Shown here piece by piece: positions 1-6,657 of a stretch of DNA of 64,000 nt. Source of the stretch: Pseudomonas sp. TCU-HL1 (GTDB taxonomy: Bacteria; Pseudomonadota; Gammaproteobacteria; Pseudomonadales; Pseudomonadaceae); NCBI RefSeq assembly GCF_001708505.1, contig NZ_CP015992.1, forward strand, positions 1,116,001-1,180,000, written 5' to 3'. Position 1 is the stretch's first letter; every line of letters starts with the position of its first letter. The notes beneath the pieces were generated by a model. It saw nothing but the letters and a program-made list of their open reading frames with translations, was not told where the DNA came from and made no database searches. A program made the translations under genes and the position numbers.

Positions 1-810
1 GACGATGCAGTCGAGCACCTGGTCGACACCGAAGTTGCCCAGCGCGGTACCGAAGAACACCGGGGTCATTTCGCCCTTGAGGAAGGCGTTCTTGTCGAAG
101 TCGTGGCAGGCGCCCTGCACCAGTTCCAGCTCTTCGACGAAGTTGTCGTAGAGGTCGCCCAGGTGGGCGCGTGCTTCGTCGGAGTCGAGCTTGTCGATGA
201 CCTTGGTTTCGATGCGCTCGTGGCCGTGGCCTGGGATGTAGACGATGATCTTGTCTTGGGCCAGGTGGTAGACGCCCTTGAAGTCCTTGTAGCAGCCGAT
301 CGGCCAGGTGATGGGCGCGGCCTTGATCTTCAGCACCGCCTCGATTTCATCCAGCAACTCGATGGGGTCGCGGATGTCGCGGTCGAGTTTGTTGATGAAG
401 CTGACGATGGGCGTGTCGCGCAGGCGGCAGACTTCCATCAGGGCGATAGTGCGCGGCTCTACGCCCTTACCGCCGTCGAGGACCATCAGCGCCGAGTCCA
501 CCGCGGTCAGGGTGCGGTAGGTGTCTTCGGAGAAGTCCTCGTGGCCGGGGGTGTCGAGCAGGTTGATCATGTGCTCGCGGTAGGGGAACTGCATCACCGA
601 GGTGGTGATGGAAATGCCGCGCTGCTTTTCCATCTCCATCCAGTCGGAGGTGGCGTGACGGTCGGATTTACGCGACTTCACGGTACCGGCCACGGCGATG
701 GCCTTGCCCATCAGCAGCAGCTTTTCGGTGATGGTGGTCTTACCGGCGTCGGGGTGGGAAATGATGGCGAAGGTGCGGCGTTTCGCGACTTCGGCGGCCT
801 GGATGGTCAT
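1..810 (-). CDS. prfC: Peptide chain release factor 3, 3' end missing
   Basis: Translational GTPase that recycles RF1/RF2 from the ribosome after peptide release. The first 270 codons are visible; the gene runs off the left edge (family length is about 527 residues). The reverse strand reads MTIQAAEVAKRRTFAIISHP and then shows the GTPase motifs: G1 HPDAGKTT at residues 19-26, G3 DTPGH at 86-90 and G4 NKLD at 140-143. The sequence RGISIT (64-69) is the switch I region typical of EF-G/RF3 factors. The ATG at 808-810 is chosen because it gives the known RF3 N-terminus. From memory, prfC is not beside speC in P. aeruginosa PAO1, so a rearrangement junction probably lies in the repeat-rich gap to its right. 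Confidence 0.96.
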   Translation of the reverse strand, partial: MTIQAAEVAKRRTFAIISHPDAGKTTITEKLLLMGKAIAVAGTVKSRKSDRHATSDWMEMEKQRGISITTSVMQFPYREHMINLLDTPGHEDFSEDTYRTLTAVDSALMVLDGGKGVEPRTIALMEVCRLRDTPIVSFINKLDRDIRDPIELLDEIEAVLKIKAAPITWPIGCYKDFKGVYHLAQDKIIVYIPGHGHERIETKVIDKLDSDEARAHLGDLYDNFVEELELVQGACHDFDKNAFLKGEMTPVFFGTALGNFGVDQVLDCIV

Positions 811-908
811 GGGTGCGTGCCTGGCTGGAAGTGTGACGGGCAGCGGACGGCCCGGAAAAGCGCGGGATTATAGCGGGAAATGGCTGGCCGATCAGCGCCG
901 CCGGGCAT

Positions 909-941
909 GTTGGGCTTCGCAGGCTCAGCGCCAGCCTACGA
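909..941. repeat. Dispersed intergenic hairpin repeat, GTTGGGCTTCGC family
   Basis: A short imperfect hairpin beginning GTTGGGCTTCGC and ending in AGCCTACG. A second copy with the same ends lies at 12064-12096. It sits just upstream of prfC and beside another repeat family. Both copies are non-coding and look like REP-type elements common between Pseudomonas genes. Confidence 0.55.
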
Positions 942-970
942 TGCATGGGCCACCCGGTGACCCACAGTCT

Positions 971-1055
971 GTAGGGTGCGCCGCGCGCACCAGCGGTATT
1001 TGGACCACGACTTTCCCTATGCGGGCGCTGAACCGGTGCGCGCGGCGCACCCTAC
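971..1055. repeat. REP-like inverted repeat, GTAGGGTGCGC family, copy 1
   Basis: Two 21-base arms at 971-991 and 1035-1055 are perfect reverse complements; the outer part of the left arm is GTAGGGTGCGCC. They are separated by 43 bases. The same arms, with two mismatches between them, recur at 14068-14120 and 27614-27678, always between genes. The paired inverted arrangement resembles a bacterial interspersed mosaic element (two REP units back to back). Confidence 0.8.
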
Positions 1056-1198
1056 GGTGGGGCGTGCCGCGATGTCATGCCGAGGTTCGAGCTGGACCTC
1101 TCGCTCCCTTCCCGATCCTTCCCGGTCATCACCCTGAAACCCGCATCTGTGCAGCATTTCATGACGTTTTGTTGAGGATTCGAAACAGTCAACATGGC

Positions 1199-1222
1199 AT
1201 GCGACAAAGGGATGCGACAAAG
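1199..1222 (+). repeat. Two 11-base direct repeats upstream of speC promoter
   Basis: ATGCGACAAAG occurs at 1199-1209 and again at 1212-1222, a 13-base period. It lies directly before the proposed -35 at 1236. Just upstream, TGTTGA and TCAACA (about 1170-1194) form a separated inverted repeat. Position suggests a regulator binding site for speC, but no known consensus was recognised. Confidence 0.4.
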
Positions 1223-1235
1223 CGGCAATTTTTGA

Positions 1236-1264
1236 TTGATCTGTGGTTCCTGTGGTCCTAAAGT
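1236..1264 (+). promoter_or_regulatory. Candidate sigma-70 promoter of speC
   Basis: TTGATC at 1236-1241 and TAAAGT at 1259-1264 are separated by 17 bases. Transcription would begin near 1271 and give a leader of about 212 nucleotides before speC, which would include the upstream ORF at 1329-1445. Assigned by eye only. Confidence 0.4.
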
Positions 1265-1328
1265 TCGCGCCCGAACGTCCATGCTGGCAACGATCCATCC
1301 GGCTCAAGTACTGACGACGAGAGGTTTG

Positions 1329-1445
1329 ATGTCGGAAACGACTGAAGATCCTCGGCGACATGCCTTGGGAAGTAGGCGAACCAAAGTGGGGAAACTGATC
1401 AGACGTTCAGGCCCGTTGTCCAACGAAACACTGGGCCACCCCTAA
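1329..1445 (+). CDS. Possible leader peptide upstream of speC (uORF, 38 aa)
   Basis: A 38-codon ORF starts at ATG 1329 with an AGAGG Shine-Dalgarno five bases upstream, and ends 37 bases before the speC ATG. The peptide begins MSETTEDPRRHALGS and is rich in basic residues (RRH, SRRTK, LIRR), ending TLGHP. A GGCCC/GGGCC pair (about 1412-1435) could form a hairpin over its last codons. Enterobacterial speF is controlled by the ornithine-sensing arrest peptide SpeFL in its leader. A similar role here is an inference from position and basic composition; no homology was tested. It could also be a chance ORF. Confidence 0.45.
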   Translation: MSETTEDPRRHALGSRRTKVGKLIRRSGPLSNETLGHP

Positions 1446-1482
1446 CTACTTTTGTTTGTTTTGCCATATGGAGTCCCCTCGC

Positions 1483-2646
1483 ATGTCGATCAAGGTCGAA
1501 GACTATTTCTCGCCCGAAACTTTCCAGCGCATGAAGGCGTTCGCCGACAAGCAAGAAACCCCCTTCGTGGTGATCGACAAGCAGACCATCGCTGATTCCT
1601 ACGACCAGCTGGTGAGCTGCTTCCCCTTCGCCAAGGTCTACTACGCGGTGAAGGCCAACCCGGCCACCGAGATCACCGAACTGCTGCGCGACAAGGGTTC
1701 CAACTTCGATATCGCCTCCATCTATGAGCTGGACAAGGTGATGAAGACCGGCGTTGGCCCGGAGCGCATCAGCTACGGCAACACCATCAAGAAAGCCCGC
1801 GACATCCGTTACTTCTATGAGAAGGGCGTGCGCCTGTTCGCCACCGACTCCGAAGCCGACCTGCGCAACATCGCCAAGGCCGCTCCGGGCGCCAAGGTCT
1901 ATGTGCGCATCCTCACCGAAGGCTCCACCTCGGCCGACTGGCCGCTGTCGCGCAAGTTCGGCTGCAACCCGGACATGGCCCTGGACCTGCTGATCCTCGC
2001 CAAGCAACTGGGCCTGGTGCCTTACGGCGTGTCTTTCCACGTCGGTTCCCAGCAGCGCGACATCGACGTCTGGGACGCCGCTATTGCCAAGGTAAAGGTG
2101 ATCTTCGAGCGCCTGAAGGAAGAAGACGGCATCACCCTGCAGATGATCAACATGGGTGGCGGCTTCCCGGCCAACTACATCCAGCGCACCAACAGCCTGG
2201 AAACCTACGCCGAGGAAATCATCCGCTTCCTCAAAGAGGATTTCGGCGACGAACTGCCGGAAATCATCCTGGAACCGGGCCGTTCCCTGATCGCCAACGC
2301 CGGCATCCTGGTCAGCGAAGTCGTGCTGGTGGCGCGCAAGTCCCGCACCGCTGTCGAGCGCTGGATCTACACCGACGTGGGCAAGTTCTCCGGTCTGATT
2401 GAAACCATGGACGAGGCCATCAAGTTCCCGATCTGGGTCGAGAAGAAGGGTGAGATGGAAGAAGTGGTGATCGCCGGCCCTACCTGCGACAGCGCCGACA
2501 TCATGTACGAGAACTACAAGTACGGCCTGCCGCTGAACCTGGCCGCCGAAGATCGTCTCTACTGGCTGTCCACCGGCGCGTACACCACCAGCTACAGCGC
2601 GGTGGAATTCAACGGCTTCCCGCCGCTGAAGGCCTTCTACCTGTAA
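1483..2646 (+). CDS. speC: Ornithine decarboxylase
   Basis: PLP enzyme of the alanine-racemase fold that converts ornithine to putrescine, the first step of polyamine synthesis. The product is 387 residues, the usual length for the Pseudomonas enzyme. PLP lysine K57 lies in YYAVKANP. HVGSQ, the glycine-rich MGGGFPANY loop and EPGRSL follow, and the active-site cysteine C335 lies in GPTCDSAD. A longer frame opens at 1456, but ATG 1483 (MSIKVEDY) has a GGAG ribosome site at 1470-1473 and gives the expected N-terminus. A hairpin terminator follows at 2668. A close paralogue of lysine or diaminopimelate decarboxylase type is a less likely reading. Confidence 0.93.
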   Translation: MSIKVEDYFSPETFQRMKAFADKQETPFVVIDKQTIADSYDQLVSCFPFAKVYYAVKANPATEITELLRDKGSNFDIASIYELDKVMKTGVGPERISYGNTIKKARDIRYFYEKGVRLFATDSEADLRNIAKAAPGAKVYVRILTEGSTSADWPLSRKFGCNPDMALDLLILAKQLGLVPYGVSFHVGSQQRDIDVWDAAIAKVKVIFERLKEEDGITLQMINMGGGFPANYIQRTNSLETYAEEIIRFLKEDFGDELPEIILEPGRSLIANAGILVSEVVLVARKSRTAVERWIYTDVGKFSGLIETMDEAIKFPIWVEKKGEMEEVVIAGPTCDSADIMYENYKYGLPLNLAAEDRLYWLSTGAYTTSYSAVEFNGFPPLKAFYL

Positions 2647-2667
2647 GCCTTCGAGTGCGTCATACAG

Positions 2668-2692
2668 GGCCCGCCTTCATGGCGGGCCTTGT
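2668..2692 (+). terminator. Hairpin terminator after speC
   Basis: An 8-bp stem GGCCCGCC / GGCGGGCC (2668-2675 and 2681-2688) with a TTCAT loop is followed by TTGTCAT. It lies 21 bases after the speC stop codon. The T-tract is short, so termination may be partial. Confidence 0.7.
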
Positions 2693-2804
2693 CATGTGTG
2701 GGGGCGAGGTTTCTTGCGCGTGGCCAGGGCAGTAAGATGAGCGCCAATTACATTTGCAAACGATTATCGAATGGCCCCTTGCGGGCCTGAAGAGGCCTAT
2801 CGTC

Positions 2805-3893
2805 GTGACTGCTCCCATTCCTGCCGAGATCGTCGCCGTTGCCGACTACGAAGCCTTTGCCCGTGAGCGTATGACGCCGCAGGCCTGGGCTTACTTGTCC
2901 GGGGGGGCGGCGGACGAGCAGACCCTGGCCGACAACCTAGCCGCCTTTCAGCGGACGCGCGTGCTCAATCGGGTGCTGGAAGGCCTCGACGGCGGCCATA
3001 CGTGTTCGACGCTCTGCGGGCTCGACCTGGACTATCCCATTCTCCTGGCCCCCGTGGCTTTCCAGCAGCTGGCGCACCCGGAGGGCGAACTGGCCAGCGT
3101 GCTGGGCGCATCGGCCATGGGAGCACCCATGGTGGTCAGTACACAGGCCAGCATCAGCCTGGAAGCCATCGCCCAGGCCGCGCAGGCGCCGCTTTGGTTC
3201 CAGCTGTATATACAGCCGGACCGCGAGTTCACCCGCGAACTGGTCCGGCGCGCTGAAACGGCGGGCTACCGGGCGCTGGTAGTGACGGTGGATGCTCCGG
3301 TGAATGGCGTGCGCAATCGCGAGCAGCGTGCTGGCTTCGTCCTGCCCGAGGGTATCGAGGCGGTCAACCTGAGGGGCATGCGCAGCCTGCCGCCCAGCAT
3401 TGCCCAGCCGGGCGCCAGCCCACTGTTTGGCAGTCCGTTGCTGGCCCATGCGCCAACCTGGAAGGAGCTGGAGTGGTTGCAGTCGCTGACCCGGCTGCCC
3501 GTGCTGGTCAAAGGCGTGATGAATCCGAAGGACGCGGAGCGGGCGGTGGCACAAGGCGTCGCCGGTATCGTTGTTTCCAATCACGGTGGCCGCACACTGG
3601 ACGGCCTGCCGGCGACCCTCGATGTGCTGCCGTCCGTGGCGCACGCGGTTGCCGGTCGAGTGCCGGTGCTGCTGGATGGGGGCATCCGTCGTGGCACGGA
3701 TGTGCTCAAGGCCCTCGCCTTGGGGGCCAGCGCAGTGATGGTCGGCCGGCCCTACGTTCAAGCCCTGGCCGTGGCAGGCGCTTCGGGCGTGGCTCATGTG
3801 CTGCACCTGCTGCGTACCGAGTTGGAAGTCGCCATGGCCCTGACCGGGTGCCGGAACCTGGAGGCTATCGATTCATCGTTGATCTGGCGCTAG
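2805..3893 (+). CDS. FMN-dependent alpha-hydroxy-acid oxidase/dehydrogenase
   Basis: Member of the family that holds lactate oxidase, lactate 2-monooxygenase, glycolate oxidase and L-lactate dehydrogenase; it oxidises an alpha-hydroxy acid to the 2-keto acid using FMN. Family positions are present: AYLSGGA near 29, FQLYIQPDRE (132-141), TVDAP (161-165), K236 in LVKGV, the catalytic histidine H260 in SNHGGRTLDG, then LLDGGIRRG and GASAVMVGRP for FMN phosphate. No membrane segment or signal is seen. The GTG at 2805 is preferred over the ATG at 2754 because AAGAGG lies nine bases upstream and the protein then begins where family members do (362 residues). Substrate cannot be told from sequence. 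It stands alone between speC and the iron genes. Confidence 0.85.
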   Translation: MTAPIPAEIVAVADYEAFARERMTPQAWAYLSGGAADEQTLADNLAAFQRTRVLNRVLEGLDGGHTCSTLCGLDLDYPILLAPVAFQQLAHPEGELASVLGASAMGAPMVVSTQASISLEAIAQAAQAPLWFQLYIQPDREFTRELVRRAETAGYRALVVTVDAPVNGVRNREQRAGFVLPEGIEAVNLRGMRSLPPSIAQPGASPLFGSPLLAHAPTWKELEWLQSLTRLPVLVKGVMNPKDAERAVAQGVAGIVVSNHGGRTLDGLPATLDVLPSVAHAVAGRVPVLLDGGIRRGTDVLKALALGASAVMVGRPYVQALAVAGASGVAHVLHLLRTELEVAMALTGCRNLEAIDSSLIWR

Positions 3894-4101
3894 ACCATTC
3901 GGCGCTGTTCATCGCTCCGAGTAGGGCATTCGACCGTCCAGTACAACGGCAAGCGGGCCTCTTTGATCTGTGTCGAAATCGAAGTGTGACCGGCGAGTCG
4001 CAGTATTTCAGGGGGGCTGCGCATTTGGCTGGTTGGGTTGGCGATGTTCGTTGGCTAATATTTTTCGGACAGTTGGCTGAGTCTCGAAGATTTTTCACGA
4101 A

Positions 4102-4117
4102 TTTAATGGCCATTAAA
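4102..4117. promoter_or_regulatory. 16-bp perfect palindrome upstream of TonB receptor
   Basis: TTTAATGGCCATTAAA is a perfect dyad, AT-rich within GC-rich DNA. It sits about 14 bases upstream of the GTAAA direct repeats that precede the receptor promoter. It does not fit the Fur consensus. A dimeric regulator site is the simplest reading. Confidence 0.4.
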
Positions 4118-4131
4118 GTATCCACAGAAGT

Positions 4132-4190
4132 GTAAAGATAATGTAAAGGTCGTGTTTTAATCTTTACTGATAAACATTCGCAAATAGAAT
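4132..4190 (+). promoter_or_regulatory. Promoter and upstream direct repeat of TonB receptor gene
   Basis: GTAAAG at 4132 and 4143 forms a direct repeat with an 11-base period, the spacing used by OmpR/PhoB-type response regulators. The likely -35 is TTTACT (4163-4168) and the -10 is TAGAAT (4185-4190), 16 bases apart, followed by CGCGCCCC. The same arrangement with the same distances precedes the PepSY flavoprotein at 6521-6579. The rest of the 328-base gap (3894-4221) holds the palindrome at 4102 and no gene. Confidence 0.6.
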
Positions 4191-4221
4191 CGCGCCCCAT
4201 CTTCACTGGTGAGTGATTCTT

Positions 4222-6477
4222 ATGAGCAACAAGAACAACCTGCCGCAACGTGCCGTCCTGGCCACTGCCATTGGACTGGTCACGGCGTCGTCCGCCGGCT
4301 TGGCTCTGGCTGCTGAACAGGGCAAAGCCCTCGAACTCGGTACCGTCACTGTCGACGGCAAGACCGAGAAAACCTACAAGGTCGAGCAATCCTCCTCCGC
4401 GAAGTACACCGCGCCTCTGCTGGACACCCCGCAGACCATTACCGTGGTCCCCAAGGAAGTCATCCAGGAGCAACAGGCACTGAGCCTGCGCCAGGTGCTG
4501 TCCAACGTATCCGGTATCACCTTCAACGCCGGTGAAGGCGGCGGTGGTTCCGGCGACAGCATCAACATTCGCGGCTTCTCCGCGAACAACAACATCCAGA
4601 TCGACGGCCTGCGTGACAGCGCGCAGACCAGCCGTACCGACACCTTCAACATCGAGCAGGTCGAGGTCATCAAGGGCCCGAACTCGGTGTTCGGTGGCGC
4701 CGGCACCACCGGCGGCAGCATCAACATCATCAGCAAGCAGCCCATGGACCGCGCCTTCACCCGCATCGGCGGCGGCCTCGGTACCGACAACTATCACCGC
4801 CTGACCCTGGACGCTAACCAGCCGCTGGACGGCGTGGGCAGCAACAGCGCGTTCCGCGTGAACCTGATGGCCCATGAGAACGACGTTCCCGGCCGTGACG
4901 AGATCGACCGCGAGCGTTGGGGCGTCGCGCCTTCCCTGCGCCTGGGCTTCAACGACACCACCCGTCTGACCCTGAGCGCTTTCCACCAGACCGACGACAA
5001 CCTGCCCGACTACGGTGTACCGGCCCTGAACGGCAAGAAGCTCGCTGGCGTCAGCCGCGAGGATTACTTCGGCTGGAAGAACCTGGACAAGGAAGAGATC
5101 GAGCAGAACGCCTTCACGGCGAACCTCGAGCACGACTTCAACGAGAACCTGCGCCTGCAGAACCTGACCCGCTACAGCCGCATCGATCGCGATACCGTGG
5201 TGTCGGCCTCGCATGTCAACCTCGAGGGACGGCGTAATAGCGCGGGTGCACTGGTATCTCGCCTGCAGCCGGGCAGATACCTGCCGGCTGGCCCACAGGC
5301 TTATGGCCGTGACATCACCACCGAGATGTGGATCAACCAGACCAACCTGCGCGCCAGCTTCGACACCGCCGGGCTGGGGCATGAGTTGGTGACCGGCGCC
5401 GAGGTATCTCGTGAGGACTTCGATCTCAGGACCTACAACCACGGCCTGGGAACCGGTGCGGGCGCCTACCCGGCCAACGGCTTCGACCTCTACAACCCGC
5501 TGGGCTCCTGGAACGGACCGGTCAACAAAGCCACCACCGGCTTCACCGAGAACCAGTTGGACAATAAGGCGCTGTACGTCTTCGATACCATCGCCCTGAA
5601 CGAGCAGTGGGACTTGAATCTGGGTCTGCGCTACGACTGGTTTGATGCCAAGAGCGATACCTATTCGGCGACCCATGTGAAGACCGGCGACTTTTCCTCC
5701 CGTGATGAGGAGCTGAGCAGCCGCGCTGGCCTGGTCTACAAGCCGGCGGAGAACGGGCGCATCTACCTGGCCTGGGGCACCTCCTTCAACCCGTCCGCCG
5801 AAGGCGTGGCCACCAATGGTGGCGGCCTGACCGCTGCCACCCAGAGCCTGGACCCGGAGAAGAACGAAACCTGGGAGCTGGGCACCAAGTGGGAGTTCCT
5901 GGACGGCAGCCTGATGCTGGATGGTGCACTTTTCCGTGTGGAGAAAACCGACGCCCGCGAGCAACTGGCCGACGGCAGCTACATCCTGGCCGGCGAGCAG
6001 CGCGTGCAGGGCGTCGAGCTGGGTGCCACCGGCAAGATCAGCGACCGCTGGAATGTTTACGCCAACTACACCTTCCTCGACAGCGAGACCACCAAGTCCG
6101 AGGTGGAGCCGGCGCGTGAAGGTCAGGCGCTGGGCAACACGCCGCCGCATTCCTTCAACCTGTGGACGACTTACGAGCTGCCGGAGGGATGGACCCTGGG
6201 CTATGGCGCGCGTTACATCAGCGAGCGTAATGTGACCTCGGCCAGCAACGCCAAACTGGACGCCTACTGGCTGCACAACGCGATGGTCGGCTACAAGGTC
6301 AGCGAGAACCTGGACCTGCAACTGAACGTCAACAACCTGTTCGACAAGGACTACGTCGAGCGCGTGCGCCAGACCATCGGGACAACCGCGGGCTCTGGAA
6401 CCACCGTGGCCCGCTCCTCGGCCATCGAATACGGCGACGCCCGTTCAGCGATCCTCTCCGCTACCTACTCGTTCTGA
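4222..6477 (+). CDS. piuA: TonB-dependent siderophore receptor, PiuA-like
   Basis: Outer-membrane gated beta-barrel that imports ferric siderophores using energy from TonB. The product is 751 residues. A signal peptide (about residues 1-30: polar start, then AVLATAIGLVTASSAGLALA) is followed by a plug domain with TVVPKEVIQEQQ, NIRGF, IEVIKGPNSVFGG and GGSINIISKQP, and then a 22-strand barrel ending in an aromatic residue (ATYSF). The LNVNNLFDKDYVERV segment before the end is a family hallmark. ATG 4222 has GGTGAG ten bases upstream; the in-frame ATG at 4213 overlaps that site. The PiuA assignment rests on memory of the speC-piuA-flavoprotein neighbourhood in P. aeruginosa; another catecholate or ferrichrome receptor is possible. 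The piuC hydroxylase that usually accompanies piuA is absent. Confidence 0.85.
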   Translation: MSNKNNLPQRAVLATAIGLVTASSAGLALAAEQGKALELGTVTVDGKTEKTYKVEQSSSAKYTAPLLDTPQTITVVPKEVIQEQQALSLRQVLSNVSGITFNAGEGGGGSGDSINIRGFSANNNIQIDGLRDSAQTSRTDTFNIEQVEVIKGPNSVFGGAGTTGGSINIISKQPMDRAFTRIGGGLGTDNYHRLTLDANQPLDGVGSNSAFRVNLMAHENDVPGRDEIDRERWGVAPSLRLGFNDTTRLTLSAFHQTDDNLPDYGVPALNGKKLAGVSREDYFGWKNLDKEEIEQNAFTANLEHDFNENLRLQNLTRYSRIDRDTVVSASHVNLEGRRNSAGALVSRLQPGRYLPAGPQAYGRDITTEMWINQTNLRASFDTAGLGHELVTGAEVSREDFDLRTYNHGLGTGAGAYPANGFDLYNPLGSWNGPVNKATTGFTENQLDNKALYVFDTIALNEQWDLNLGLRYDWFDAKSDTYSATHVKTGDFSSRDEELSSRAGLVYKPAENGRIYLAWGTSFNPSAEGVATNGGGLTAATQSLDPEKNETWELGTKWEFLDGSLMLDGALFRVEKTDAREQLADGSYILAGEQRVQGVELGATGKISDRWNVYANYTFLDSETTKSEVEPAREGQALGNTPPHSFNLWTTYELPEGWTLGYGARYISERNVTSASNAKLDAYWLHNAMVGYKVSENLDLQLNVNNLFDKDYVERVRQTIGTTAGSGTTVARSSAIEYGDARSAILSATYSF

Positions 6478-6520
6478 TGGACGAGCCGCGGGCCCTGCCG
6501 GGCGCAGGGCCCGCGCTGCT

Positions 6521-6579
6521 GTAAATAAAAGGTAAAACATTCGTTTCCTGATTTAATGCATCCCGTTCTCAAATAAAAT
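6521..6579 (+). promoter_or_regulatory. Promoter and upstream direct repeat of PepSY flavoprotein gene
   Basis: GTAAA at 6521 and 6532 (11-base period) is followed by -35 TTTAAT (6552-6557), a 16-base spacer and -10 TAAAAT (6574-6579), then CGCCCCCC. From first repeat to the AATARAAT block is 51 bases, exactly as upstream of the receptor gene. The separate promoter implies that the flavoprotein is not merely read through from the receptor. Confidence 0.6.
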
Positions 6580-6657
6580 CGCCCCCCGGTCAGGCATGGG
6601 GCCTGCCGCGAACAAGCGATTTGACGCACCGCCAGGTGCGTATCCGAGGGATATCAC

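Noticed and set aside
103..873. 256-codon + strand frame
   Set aside because: Antisense to prfC, whose GTPase motifs are clear on the - strand.
4163..4190. Fur box over the receptor promoter
   Set aside because: ACTGATAAACATTCGCAAAT only loosely resembles the 19-bp Fur consensus and the counterpart upstream of the flavoprotein lacks it. Iron control is likely for the family but not shown here.
3865..6321. 818-codon open frame opposite the TonB receptor
   Set aside because: It lies fully antisense to a clear receptor gene, has no recognised domain, and long antisense frames are expected in high-GC Pseudomonas genes because of third-position bias.
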